From [Phormidium] sp. LEGE 05292 (lineage in GTDB: Bacteria > Cyanobacteriota > Cyanobacteriia > Cyanobacteriales > Aerosakkonemataceae): a stretch of DNA of 64,000 nucleotides. Below are positions 46,091 through 55,109 of the stretch, piece after piece. The stretch is taken from positions 1 to 64,000 of the forward strand of contig NZ_JADEWG010000022.1 of the NCBI RefSeq assembly GCF_015207735.1, given 5' to 3'. Made by a program: the position numbers and the translations under genes. Below the pieces are notes generated by a model. The model was not told the origin of the DNA and searched no databases. It saw only the letters and a program-made list of their open reading frames with translations. Numbering within the stretch: position 1 is the first letter of the stretch; each line of letters opens with the position of its first letter.

Positions 46091-47221
46091 ATGACAGAAT
46101 CACAGCGCCCAGAACCTCAACCATCAAAAAGAGAGCCTTTAGGGTTTGATGAATTTGTTGCAGTCTTGGTTGCCTTGTTGTCGATCGGCAGTATATTCTT
46201 TTGGAGTTTAAGTAGAAAGCCAATTAATTGGAATGTAACCAGTACAACTCCGGTTCAAGTTGCTCCTACTCCCAGAAGTTCTTTGCTGGCACCAAGAATA
46301 ATTTTACCTTGGTTAGCGAATCGGGCAGTCGATCGAGAAAGGAGAACGGTTAGAGAAGGAACTAATGCAAGAACTGAAAACAGAGTTGTAGCTGTCGATC
46401 CACAAAGGAATGGAACTCAGTTAGGCGTAGTTCCTGAAGTTGCTCAACCTATTTTACCTGGGGTAATTGCGATTGCGCCAAGCGCAGCGCCAGAGGCGAT
46501 CGCGCCTGTACCAGTACCTCAAGCAGTGGAAACGCCAGCTGCACCAACAGATCCAATTATTCCATTACAACCAAAAGCTGTCCCTGTAGTTCCCGTACCA
46601 ACAAAACCAACAGCTAAAGCTCCGCAACCGATTAAATTATCAGATGTTCCCGCTAATTATTGGGCGGCTGCTTATATTTTAGGATTGCAAAAACAAGGAG
46701 TAGTTAGTGGTTTTCCTGCTGGATATTTTCGACCAGATCAACCTGTAACTCGTGCAGAATTCGTCGCAGTGATAGAAAAAGGTTTGGGTTCAAAAATTAC
46801 TAGTAAAACTGTAGTATTTAAAGATGTAAGTAATAGTTTTTGGGCGACTCCAGCGATTAAAAAAGCCAGTGGAAGCGAGTTTATCGCGGGTTATCCAGAC
46901 CAAAGTTTCCGACCAAAACAACCTATTCCCAGAGTTCAAGCTATTGTAGCTTTAGCTAGCGGTTTAAATTTACCAGAACCCGCTAATCCAGAACAAATTT
47001 TAAAACAACAATATAAAGATGCAGCGCAAATTCCCAACTATGCGAGGAAGAAAGTTGCAGCAGCTACCCAAGCTGGAATTGTGGTGAATTATCCGAATAC
47101 AAATGTGTTAAACCCAAATAAAAATGCGACTCGTGCAGAAATAGCAGCTTTAGTTTATCAAGCTAGGGTAAAACAAGGTAAGGCACAGAATGTTAATGGT
47201 AAATATGTGGTGAAGCCTTAA
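46091..47221 (+). CDS. SLH-domain envelope protein
   Basis: The 376-residue protein has an N-terminal membrane anchor or uncleaved signal (FVAVLVALLSIGSIFFWSLS, about 17-36), a Pro/Ala/Val-rich low-complexity linker (about 100-185), then three S-layer homology repeats. The first includes DVPANYWAAAYILGLQKQG and FRPDQPVTRAEFVAVIEKG; the second SNSFWATPAIKKA and GYPDQSFRPKQPI; the third NYARKKVAAATQAGI and ATRAEIAALVYQA. SLH domains bind peptidoglycan-linked polymers. Because it lacks a beta-barrel porin domain, it probably tethers membrane to wall. Confidence 0.88.
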   Translation: MTESQRPEPQPSKREPLGFDEFVAVLVALLSIGSIFFWSLSRKPINWNVTSTTPVQVAPTPRSSLLAPRIILPWLANRAVDRERRTVREGTNARTENRVVAVDPQRNGTQLGVVPEVAQPILPGVIAIAPSAAPEAIAPVPVPQAVETPAAPTDPIIPLQPKAVPVVPVPTKPTAKAPQPIKLSDVPANYWAAAYILGLQKQGVVSGFPAGYFRPDQPVTRAEFVAVIEKGLGSKITSKTVVFKDVSNSFWATPAIKKASGSEFIAGYPDQSFRPKQPIPRVQAIVALASGLNLPEPANPEQILKQQYKDAAQIPNYARKKVAAATQAGIVVNYPNTNVLNPNKNATRAEIAALVYQARVKQGKAQNVNGKYVVKP

Positions 47222-47245
47222 AAGTTATTTAAAGCAGAATAAACC

Positions 47246-48901
47246 ATGACGAAATTTACAGTTGGGGACTATTTGTTGCTTCGTCTCAAACAAATTGGCA
47301 TCAAGCATATCTTTGGTGTGCCTGGTGATTACAATATGGAATTTTTGGATAGCATCTTCAATATAGAGGGCATTGAGTGGATTGGAACTTGCAACGAACT
47401 CAACGCCGCTTATGCCGCCGATGGCTATGCTCGGATTAATGGTATTGCCGCATTAGTCACCACTTTTGGTGTGGGCGAATTGAGCGCAATTAATGGAATT
47501 GCTGGTGCTTATGCCGAGTACGTTCCTGTGGTAGCGATTACTGGTTCTCCGGCTACCAAAAAGCAAAAAATGGGCGGACTTCTGCACCATACCCTTGGCA
47601 CTGGCGATTTTACCATGTTTGCCAGAATGTATGAAAAAGTAACGGTGGCACAAGCGTATCTAACAGCAGAGAATGCCACAGCAGAAATTGATAGAGTTCT
47701 GGGTGCTTGTCTTCTCAAAAAGCAACCTGTTTATATCAGCTTACCTATGGATGTTGCTTCTACTGAAGTAGCTGCGCCTTCAGGTGAATTAGTATCTCCT
47801 GTATTCGAGAGCGATCGCCTTACTTTGGAAGAGGCAATTGATGCTAGCGTTACTATGTTGGAAAAAGCTGAAAAACCAATTATTCTCGCTGATGTGGGAG
47901 TCGATCGCTATCGCCTGCATAACCAGTTGCGAGATTTGTTAGCAGCTACTGGATATCCTTATGCCACTTTGAGCATGGGGAAAGCGTTACTAGAAGAAAC
48001 TCATCCCCAATATATTGGCATTTATAACGGTGCTATCAGTGACAACTATGTGCGAAGACGTATTGAAGAAGCAGATTGTGTATTAAGTATCGGTACTTAT
48101 TTGACCGATTTTAACACCGGAAAGTTTTCCGCCCAACTAGATCCTAGTCGAACTATTGAAGTGCATGGGCAGTATTTAAAGATTAAGCGTGCCTTGTACA
48201 ATAATGTAGCGATGCGGGATTTTCTACCTGCCTTAAGCAAAAAATTGCAGCATCGCGATCGCATTTCGCTGGATATAAAACCCGTTAAAGACAATTTGAA
48301 TCCTGGTTTTACAACGAGTTTCCAACCTAACGATAATGCACCTATTAAGCAAGAGCGTTGGTGGCAAAGAATGGCTCATTTTCTCAAAGAAGATGATATC
48401 GTCGTTGCCGAAATTGGAGTTTCTTTTTTTGGCGCATTGCTAGTTCCTTTCCCAAAGGGAACAACTTTTGTCGGACAACTACTTTGGGCTTCTATAGGCT
48501 ACTCGCTTGGCGCAGTTCTAGGTTGTGCGCTGGCTGCTCCCCAGCGACGGTGTATCTTAATAATTGGTGATGGTTCGTTCCAAATGACAGCACAAGAACT
48601 ATCAACAATATTACGCTATAACCTCAAACCAATAATTTTTCTGATGAATAACGATGGATACACCATAGAACGCGACATTCATGGTGAAAAAATGCCATAC
48701 AACGACATCCAAAGGTGGGATTATTACAAACTTCCTGAAGTTTTTGCTAACAATAGTTGGAGTATGAAAGTTAGCACAGAATCAGAGTTAGAAACAGCGG
48801 TCTCTAAAGCTGAAAAAGATAGAGACTCCCTTGCCTTTATTGAAATAGTGATGGACAAAATGGACAATCCAGAAATTCTTCTGAAGCTGTTGCAGCAATA
48901 A
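47246..48901 (+). CDS. Thiamine-diphosphate 2-oxoacid decarboxylase (pyruvate/indolepyruvate type)
   Basis: A 551-residue enzyme of the pyruvate/indolepyruvate/branched-chain oxoacid decarboxylase family. The conserved Glu51 that activates thiamine is in CNELNAAYAADGYAR, and the His pair H114-H115 is in LLHHTLGTGDF, characteristic of decarboxylases rather than acetolactate synthase. The thiamine-diphosphate motif runs from GDGSFQM (about 440) to NNDGYTIE. It could form acetaldehyde from pyruvate or indole-3-acetaldehyde from indolepyruvate; the sequence alone does not decide. It starts 24 bases after the SLH gene. No alcohol dehydrogenase is adjacent. Confidence 0.88.
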   Translation: MTKFTVGDYLLLRLKQIGIKHIFGVPGDYNMEFLDSIFNIEGIEWIGTCNELNAAYAADGYARINGIAALVTTFGVGELSAINGIAGAYAEYVPVVAITGSPATKKQKMGGLLHHTLGTGDFTMFARMYEKVTVAQAYLTAENATAEIDRVLGACLLKKQPVYISLPMDVASTEVAAPSGELVSPVFESDRLTLEEAIDASVTMLEKAEKPIILADVGVDRYRLHNQLRDLLAATGYPYATLSMGKALLEETHPQYIGIYNGAISDNYVRRRIEEADCVLSIGTYLTDFNTGKFSAQLDPSRTIEVHGQYLKIKRALYNNVAMRDFLPALSKKLQHRDRISLDIKPVKDNLNPGFTTSFQPNDNAPIKQERWWQRMAHFLKEDDIVVAEIGVSFFGALLVPFPKGTTFVGQLLWASIGYSLGAVLGCALAAPQRRCILIIGDGSFQMTAQELSTILRYNLKPIIFLMNNDGYTIERDIHGEKMPYNDIQRWDYYKLPEVFANNSWSMKVSTESELETAVSKAEKDRDSLAFIEIVMDKMDNPEILLKLLQQ

Positions 48902-49052
48902 GGAGGAAATGGCGAGTGAGAGAAAATTTTATCTGACAAAAACTAGCGATTACCTCTAGCTTAAGCCTAAAGTCTTTTGCAGAAAATTTACCAGACACAG
49001 ATAAACTTTGTCAGTGTAGGCTAGTGTTTAGAAGCAAATACCCGTTTCTGCC

Positions 49053-50696
49053 ATGCGACTGCCTAAACTTCTCGCTTTAGTAGCTGCCCTCACTGTAGTC
49101 TTGGGGCTGATGATTTGGTTAGTTAACTCCATTTATCAGCTTTATATTAATATTGCTTGGTCTGCACCGCCTTTGTTGGCTAATGTAGTAGTGTTGCTGC
49201 TGATATTGCTGCTGGCGTTGCTGATTACGGCTTTGATTTATTATGGGGTGATGTTTTGGCGATCGCAAAATCAGCCAAAGCGCCGCAAACCAAAAATTAA
49301 ACTTCCCGAAGCAAAAACCGAAGCAGCAGCAGAAAATCTCCGCGCCGTCAAAAAACAAGTCAAACAAATTGAAGACGAAGTTTCCCGACAAGCTTTACTT
49401 AGTCGTTCTCGTGAAATTGAAACTAATTTATCCAGAGGAAACCTCCAAGTTGTAATATTTGGTACAGGTTCATCGGGCAAAACTTCCTTAATAAATGCCT
49501 TAATGGGTAGAATGGTAGGCAAAGTTAGTGCGCCAATGGGAACGACAGAAGTTGGCGAAACTTACGAATTAAAATTAAAAGGTTTAGAACGGGAAATTTT
49601 AATTACTGATACCCCAGGAATTTTAGAAGCGGGAGTTGCGGGAACAGAACGAGAACAACTAGCACGTCAATTAGCAACCGAGGCGGATTTACTATTATTT
49701 GTAGTCGAAAACGACCTGCTGCAATCAGAATTTGTACCCTTAAAAGCCTTGGCAGAAATTGGTAAACGCAATATTTTAGTCCTCAACAAAATCGACCTTT
49801 ACACCGACGAAGATAAAGAAACAATTTTGGCGCGACTCCGAGAAAGAGTTAAGAGTTTTATTTCTACTTCTGATATTGTTACTGTGTCAGCAAATCCCCG
49901 CACAGTCAAGTTAGAAACCGGGGAAATTATTCAACCTGAACCTGATGTTATGCCATTAATTCGCCGTTTAGCAAACATTTTACGGGCAGAAGGTGATGAT
50001 TTAATGGCAGATAATATTTTATTACAATCGCAACGTTTAGGAGAAGAAGCCAGAAAAATAATTGATGCCCAACGTCGCCGTCAAGCTGATAAAGTTGTAG
50101 AACGGTATCAATGGATAAGCGCGGGAGTAATTGCAGTTACACCTTTGCCAGTGGTAGATTTGTTAGCAACTGTGGCAGTAAACGCCCAAATGGTAGTAGA
50201 AATTGGCAAGATTTATGGCTGTGATTTGAATATGGAAAGGGGGAGAGAGTTGGCGCTTTCTTTAGGCAAAACTCTCGCTAGTTTAGGCATAGTTAAAGGA
50301 GCAATTGAATTAGTTTCTAGAGCATTACAATTAAACATTGCTACTTATTTAGTTGGTAAAGCAATTCAAGGCGTAAGTGCTGCTTATTTAACCCGCATTG
50401 CCGGAAAGAGTTTTATTGAATATTTTCGCCATAATCAAGATTGGGGCGATGGCGGAATTTCAGAAGTTGTGCAACGGCAATTTGAGTTGAATAAAAAAGA
50501 TGAATTTGTCAAAGCTTTTGTCCAAGATGCTATTGCAAAAGTTGTCCAACCGTTAACACAAAATCCCCCACAAGAAACGGAATTAGAATATGAAGAAGAA
50601 GAGGCGGAAGAGGAAGAAGTAGAAGAGATCAAAATCCCACCTTACGAATATGTAGATGATTGGACTAAATCATCACCAAAACGAGAAGATTGGTAA
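49053..50696 (+). CDS. Membrane GTPase with DUF697 domain
   Basis: The 547-residue protein has two N-terminal membrane helices (about 5-27 and 40-70), then a coiled coil and an Era-like GTPase: G1 FGTGSSGKTSLIN (about 137), G3 TDTPGILEAG, G4 LNKIDLY. DUF697 follows at about 345-500 (YQWISAGVIAVTPLPVVDLL; QMVVEIGKIYGCDL), and a highly acidic tail (EYEEEEAEEEEVEEI). It resembles YcjF-like proteins and a conserved cyanobacterial group of unknown function. A terminator-like palindrome lies 29 bases past the stop. Confidence 0.85.
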   Translation: MRLPKLLALVAALTVVLGLMIWLVNSIYQLYINIAWSAPPLLANVVVLLLILLLALLITALIYYGVMFWRSQNQPKRRKPKIKLPEAKTEAAAENLRAVKKQVKQIEDEVSRQALLSRSREIETNLSRGNLQVVIFGTGSSGKTSLINALMGRMVGKVSAPMGTTEVGETYELKLKGLEREILITDTPGILEAGVAGTEREQLARQLATEADLLLFVVENDLLQSEFVPLKALAEIGKRNILVLNKIDLYTDEDKETILARLRERVKSFISTSDIVTVSANPRTVKLETGEIIQPEPDVMPLIRRLANILRAEGDDLMADNILLQSQRLGEEARKIIDAQRRRQADKVVERYQWISAGVIAVTPLPVVDLLATVAVNAQMVVEIGKIYGCDLNMERGRELALSLGKTLASLGIVKGAIELVSRALQLNIATYLVGKAIQGVSAAYLTRIAGKSFIEYFRHNQDWGDGGISEVVQRQFELNKKDEFVKAFVQDAIAKVVQPLTQNPPQETELEYEEEEAEEEEVEEIKIPPYEYVDDWTKSSPKREDW

Positions 50697-50724
50697 TTAA
50701 TGCTAGTTACTAGTTATCAAAAAA

Positions 50725-50752
50725 TGTAGAGACGTTGTATAAACGTCTCTAC
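50725..50752. repeat. Palindrome family copy 2, followed by CTCTGCG repeat
   Basis: GTAGAGACGTT and AACGTCTCTAC form 11-bp arms around a short AT centre. A CTCTGCG-type repeat (50758-50793) follows. It lies just past the GTPase stop. Confidence 0.8.
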
Positions 50753-50814
50753 TTACGTTCTTCTCTCTGCGCTCTCTGCGTCTGTAGCGGTTCAAAAAAA
50801 TAGGATTGCTCTAT

Positions 50815-51528
50815 ATGTCTGAAATTCTTGGTAAGTTAAACATTCAAAAACTCACCGCTTTTGATATTAAACTGATAGCGTTTTCCCTAATGATTATCGA
50901 TCATGTGGGGAGGTTATTTTTTCCACAAGTGACTATTTTAGTTATCTTAGGAAGGCTGAGTTTTCCCTTGTTTGCATGGTTAGCAGCACAAGGAGAAAAG
51001 TATACATCTGATATCAAAAAATATGTCTTTAGATTAATAATTTGGGGAATTATAACTCAACCAATTTATAGCAAAGTTTACTATTTAGTTTTCTCTGTAC
51101 CCAGCGAACTTAATATCCTATTTACTCTGGCTTTGGGAGTTATAACTATTCGTTGCACTAAATTAGTTGAATCGAAACTTTTCAAGTTTTTAATTGTTAT
51201 TGCTTTCATGGTAGTTGCCGAATTGTTGCGGGTTGAGGGGAGAATGTTCGCATTAATTCTAATTTATTTGATGTCAATTATCGATTTACAAAGTGCCAAA
51301 TGGTGGTTCTTTTTTGTTGGCTATCGGTTATTGTTTATCTATATTAATCAATGGAGTTATGTCGAGTTGTTTGGTATAGCTTCTGTAGGAATAATAGCTT
51401 TATATAACGGTGAACAAGGGGGAAAGAGTAAACCGTTTTATAAATGGTTTTATCCTTTGTATCCGCTACATTTGGGAGTTTTGCTTTTAATTAAATTGTG
51501 GTTAAATTCCCGGATAAATTTACCGTAA
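50815..51528 (+). CDS. TraX family membrane protein
   Basis: About 237 residues with roughly seven membrane helices. The TraX signature FDIKLIAFSLMIIDHVGRLF is followed by LVILGRLSFPLFAWLAAQG. The family is named after the F-pilin acetylase TraX, but chromosomal members are acyltransferase-like proteins of unknown substrate. ATG 50815 is preferred over a TTG at 50806. No conjugation genes are nearby, so plasmid origin is not implied. It is followed by an inverted repeat of the GGGCGGGTTT family. Confidence 0.85.
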   Translation: MSEILGKLNIQKLTAFDIKLIAFSLMIIDHVGRLFFPQVTILVILGRLSFPLFAWLAAQGEKYTSDIKKYVFRLIIWGIITQPIYSKVYYLVFSVPSELNILFTLALGVITIRCTKLVESKLFKFLIVIAFMVVAELLRVEGRMFALILIYLMSIIDLQSAKWWFFFVGYRLLFIYINQWSYVELFGIASVGIIALYNGEQGGKSKPFYKWFYPLYPLHLGVLLLIKLWLNSRINLP

Positions 51529-51555
51529 TAAATGTTTGCTACAGATGCTTGGAAT

Positions 51556-51615
51556 GGGCGGGTTTTGACTTCTATATTATTCCTGGCTATTACCATCTTT
51601 TGGCTAAACCCGCCC
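51556..51615. repeat. GGGCGGGTTT inverted repeat between convergent genes
   Basis: GGGCGGGTTT (51556-51565) and AAACCCGCCC (51606-51615) are perfect arms separated by 40 bases. The same arm sequence forms the stem after typA (14338-14377). It may act as a bidirectional terminator or be a small mobile repeat. Confidence 0.7.
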
Positions 51616-51668
51616 CTACTCATTTATTGTAACTATTTTAGATTAGCTGCGATGAATTTACCATACCG

Positions 51669-52646
51669 CTAACTACAATTTCGGCTATCCAAAAACTTTA
51701 ATTGTTGGTAAATCATGGTAATTTTTGGTAAATTTACACCCTTTTTTTGGGCAAAATGTAAGGGATTGCCAAACATTGTTTCTACTTCCAAAGGTCGCTT
51801 TTCATCGTAATCAATTTTCATGCTGGTGCGGTAAGGTTTCATTTTATCGGTGTAGTGTAGCATGGTTTCTACAAAGCTTTTATCAATAATGGAATTACAA
51901 CTTTTTGCTCCTGCTACTACTTCCCACATTAACTCTTCAACTAAACTGCGAGTATCAGGATTACTCATTAATTCATCAGTTCTTGCATCCAAAACTACAG
52001 AAAGTCCATTGTAGGGAATATTCCAAACTAATTTTTGCCAACGTGCTAATAGCAAATCCTCTGCTAATTCCATCTTAATTCCTGCACGTTCAAAATCAGC
52101 AGCGATTTGCTGCATTCTATTAGTAATTCCAGCAGGTTGATAATTAGCAGCATATTCTCCAATTTTAATTTGACCATAATCTAAGTGGCAAATATGTCCA
52201 GGTGCTACTTTATTAGAACAAAGAAAACATAGCCCACCCATTACCCTTTTTGCGCCGACAATTTTAGCAACTTCATCTTCTACGCCTAGTCCATTTTGTA
52301 ATACTAAAACCACACCATTATCTTTAACTAGATTGGTTAACATTTGCGGTAATAAATGATTTTGGGTAGTTTTTAATGCCACAATTACTACATCACAAGG
52401 AGGCATTTTGCTAGCTTCCTGGTAAGCTTGAACATCTGGTAAAGTGAAATTACCATATTTTGATTCAACTACTAAACCATGCTGACTGACATATTCGTAA
52501 TCGCTGTGTAACAGAAAGTGAACATCTAAACCAGCTTTTTGCAAACAAGCGCCGTAATATCCACCTAGCGCACCTGTTCCCAAAATGGCATAACTAAGTT
52601 GAAAAGAATTGTAAATAAATTGATTAGGCATTGATTCGATCTCCAT
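51669..52646 (-). CDS. panE: 2-dehydropantoate 2-reductase (ketopantoate reductase) family
   Basis: The 325-residue protein has Rossmann motif AILGTGALGGYYGACLQKAG. Later motifs are DVVIVALKTTQNHLLP, VLVLQNGLGVEDEV and the C-terminal domain with LLARWQKLVWNIPYNGLSVV and KPYRTSMKIDYDEKRPLEVE, as in ketopantoate reductases. It would make pantoate for coenzyme A synthesis, though paralogs with other substrates exist. An alternative start is ATG 52631. It is divergent from the PRK-like gene with 48 bases between. Confidence 0.88.
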   Translation of the reverse strand: MEIESMPNQFIYNSFQLSYAILGTGALGGYYGACLQKAGLDVHFLLHSDYEYVSQHGLVVESKYGNFTLPDVQAYQEASKMPPCDVVIVALKTTQNHLLPQMLTNLVKDNGVVLVLQNGLGVEDEVAKIVGAKRVMGGLCFLCSNKVAPGHICHLDYGQIKIGEYAANYQPAGITNRMQQIAADFERAGIKMELAEDLLLARWQKLVWNIPYNGLSVVLDARTDELMSNPDTRSLVEELMWEVVAGAKSCNSIIDKSFVETMLHYTDKMKPYRTSMKIDYDEKRPLEVETMFGNPLHFAQKKGVNLPKITMIYQQLKFLDSRNCS

Positions 52647-52694
52647 TCCCTCCTAAAATTAAATTAATTCAGAAGCTTTAATATATCAAAAACT

Positions 52695-53639
52695 ATGAGC
52701 AATCGTCCGATTATCCTTGGAATTGTTGGTGATAGTGCGGCGGGAAAAACCACTTTAACTAGAGGAATTGCCCAGGTTTTGGGAGAAGATAATGTTACAG
52801 TTATCTGTACTGACGATTATCACAAATACGATCGCACTCAGCGAGCAGAATTAGGCATTACAGCTTTGCATCCAGATTGCAATTATTTGGATATTATGCA
52901 GCAGCATTTATCGCTGTTGCGAACAGGTCAACCGATCCTAAAACCAGTTTACAGTCACCACACAGGAACTTTTGAACCACCACAATATATTAAACCCCAA
53001 AAATTTGTAATTGTCGAAGGATTGCTAGGTTATTCTACTCGTGGTTGTCGTGATTGTTTTGATGTTAAAGTTTACCTTGCACCACCAGAATCTTTGCGTG
53101 CGAAGTGGAAGATTAAGCGGGATACAATGAAGCGGGGTTACTCGCCAGAACAAGTTTTAGCAGAATTAGAAAAACGCGAACCTGACTCAGAACACTTTAT
53201 TCGTCCTCAGCGCAAATGGGCAGATGTGGTCGTAACTTTTTATCCCCCAAATGATGATATTGATGAGGATAATTCCCGTTTAAATGTGCGTTTGGTACTC
53301 AGACCTACTATCCCCCATCCTGATTTTATTAAAATTATAGATCTCAGTGATAATGGTACTGATTCATCTGTTCGTTTAGGATTAGATCGGGATATGGGTA
53401 AACCAGTTGATGTGCTGGAAATTGATAGTCATGCAACTGCGGAACAGGTGAGTAAATTAGAAAAGGTTTTGTGTCAGGAAATGCCCGATTTATTTCCGCA
53501 TTGTAGTTTGGGAGGAAATTTAGAATTGGGGAAAATTACTGGGACAACTGATGAGATTTTGCAAAGTTATCCTCTGGCTTTGACGCAGTTATTAATTTCT
53601 TTTCATACGCTCAAAGCTACTCATGTACATCATTTTTAA
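52695..53639 (+). CDS. Phosphoribulokinase-like protein lacking the P-loop redox cysteine
   Basis: The 314-residue paralog of prk has P-loop GDSAAGKTT, with Ala at the position of redox Cys19. The Cys41 equivalent is kept (VICTDDYH). ITALHPDCNYLDIMQQ, PVYSHHTGTFEPP and IVEGLLGYSTRGC parallel PRK motifs, and RPQRKWADVVVTFYPP keeps the downstream helix. It lacks the C-terminal Cys pair. It resembles the redox-insensitive PRK type of proteobacteria or a separate uridine-kinase-like branch. Substrate is unproven. Light/dark thioredoxin control through the disulfide is not possible as in the main prk. Confidence 0.85.
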   Translation: MSNRPIILGIVGDSAAGKTTLTRGIAQVLGEDNVTVICTDDYHKYDRTQRAELGITALHPDCNYLDIMQQHLSLLRTGQPILKPVYSHHTGTFEPPQYIKPQKFVIVEGLLGYSTRGCRDCFDVKVYLAPPESLRAKWKIKRDTMKRGYSPEQVLAELEKREPDSEHFIRPQRKWADVVVTFYPPNDDIDEDNSRLNVRLVLRPTIPHPDFIKIIDLSDNGTDSSVRLGLDRDMGKPVDVLEIDSHATAEQVSKLEKVLCQEMPDLFPHCSLGGNLELGKITGTTDEILQSYPLALTQLLISFHTLKATHVHHF

Positions 53640-53705
53640 AATTGTCAAAGTTGTGGGTAATGAATCGATCGCACAAATCATCAACCATCCATTACCCACA
53701 ATTTA

Positions 53706-53852
53706 CTACCAAATTCCCAAATTCAACATTGATACGGGTGCAGGTATCATTTCCCCACGAAAATCTAGCAGTTGTACTAAGAGTAAATAGCCGATCGCTA
53801 GAATTAGAGAAATTACCCCGGTAATAATTGCCACAATTTTCCCTCGATCCAT
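53706..53852 (-). CDS. 48-residue single-helix membrane protein
   Basis: The frame from ATG 53852 to TAG 53706 encodes DRGKIVAIITGVISLILAIG followed by YLLLVQLLDFRGEMIPAP and a short tail. It has one membrane helix (about 6-26) with a conserved-looking DFRGEMIPAP motif after it. I recall near-identical small ORFs in other filamentous cyanobacteria, usually annotated as hypothetical. GGAAACTC precedes the ATG. It is short but well formed, in a 294-base spacer. Confidence 0.65.
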   Translation of the reverse strand: MDRGKIVAIITGVISLILAIGYLLLVQLLDFRGEMIPAPVSMLNLGIW

Positions 53853-53933
53853 GAGTTTCCTTGCTACTAAATGATGTTATTTACTTAATATAGGTAATAA
53901 TCAATCTCAGTTGTCGTCGATAACTAAAATAAT

Positions 53934-54935
53934 ATGGATTCTGCTACAGATTTGTCAGGGGGAGAAATTACAATTGCACGTCAGCCAGTTGTGCAAACCT
54001 ACGAATTAGGAAAAGTTTACCGCACAGGCTTTTGGCTGAATCAGAAAATCGAATCCTTAAAAAGTTGTACCTTGACAGTTTATGAAGGGGAAACTTTTGG
54101 TTTGTTAGGGCAGAATGGTGCGGGAAAAACTACACTGTTAAAAACTTTACTAGGCATTGCCCGTCCTACTTCTGGCAGGGGGTTAATATTAGGAAAAACT
54201 TTGGGCGATCGCACTGTCAAGCAACGCATTGGTTATCTGCCGGAAAATGCCTATTATTATGATTTTTTAACAGGTTGGGAATTTTTGCAAATGATCGCCG
54301 GACTTTTTCAAATTCCTAAAGAAATTCAAAAGCAACGCATTCCCCAACTTTTAGAAATGGTCGGACTCGCCCAGTCAGCAGCGAAGAAAAAGCAACTGCG
54401 ACAATATTCTAAAGGAATGTTGCAACGAATTGGCATGGCGCAAGCTTTAATTAATGACCCAGAATTGGTATTTTTAGATGAACCGATGTCGGGTTTAGAT
54501 CCTCTGGGACGCTACCAAATTAGAGAGATTATTTCATCTTTAAAAGCTGCGGGAAAAACCATATTTTTTAACAGTCATGTATTGTCAGATGTGGAGAAGA
54601 TTTGCGATCGCATCGCCATATTAGCGCAAGGTGAAATAATTTGCATCGGCTCTTTGAATGAACTTTTGGGAACCGCCGACACATATTACATTAAAGGCAA
54701 AGGCGGTAAGCAAGACATCTTAAAAAAATGGCTACCAGATTTAGAATTTGTATCTCAAGGAATAGGTAGCACAGAAGAAGCTTGGCAAGGTCACGTAAAA
54801 GGCGATATACAAGATTTTCTCTCTAGTTTACGCCTCATGCAAGCCCAAATCATCACCTTAAACTTAGCGCGTCCTACTTTAGAAGAGTTTTTTATGGAAC
54901 AACTGCAAAAAAGAGGTATAACTGCCAGCAGTTAA
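53934..54935 (+). CDS. ABC transporter ATPase, export (ABC-2) type
   Basis: The 333-residue ATPase has Walker A GQNGAGKTTLLK, Q-loop GYLPENAYYYDFLTG, signature YSKGMLQRIGMAQAL, Walker B LVFLDEPMSGLDP and H-loop FFNSHVLSDVEK. The C-terminal extension (about 235-333) ends LARPTLEEFFMEQL, typical of CcmA/NatA-type exporters. No ABC-2 permease follows; the downstream genes are fasciclin proteins. The permease is probably unlinked. A perfect 30-bp palindrome lies 23 bases after the stop. Confidence 0.9.
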   Translation: MDSATDLSGGEITIARQPVVQTYELGKVYRTGFWLNQKIESLKSCTLTVYEGETFGLLGQNGAGKTTLLKTLLGIARPTSGRGLILGKTLGDRTVKQRIGYLPENAYYYDFLTGWEFLQMIAGLFQIPKEIQKQRIPQLLEMVGLAQSAAKKKQLRQYSKGMLQRIGMAQALINDPELVFLDEPMSGLDPLGRYQIREIISSLKAAGKTIFFNSHVLSDVEKICDRIAILAQGEIICIGSLNELLGTADTYYIKGKGGKQDILKKWLPDLEFVSQGIGSTEEAWQGHVKGDIQDFLSSLRLMQAQIITLNLARPTLEEFFMEQLQKRGITASS

Positions 54936-54958
54936 ATAGACATCTCCAAAAAAAACAA

Positions 54959-54988
54959 TGTAGAGACGTTGTATACAACGTCTCTACA
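54959..54988. repeat. Perfect 30-bp palindrome, copy 3
   Basis: Identical to 34051-34080: TGTAGAGACGTTGTA followed by its exact complement. It starts 23 bases after the ABC ATPase stop. Confidence 0.85.
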
Positions 54989-55109
54989 AGGCTTTGAGGT
55001 AATTTACCTTTTAGATGTCTAAGAAATATCTGCGACTCTTGAAAGATGCACTTAAGCTTGTCAGTTTGTATTACTTGAAACAGGAAAAGTTAACAACTTA
55101 GGAAAAATT

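Noticed and set aside
50815-51528. Conjugative element because of TraX
   Set aside because: TraX-like proteins are common on chromosomes and no other transfer gene is present.
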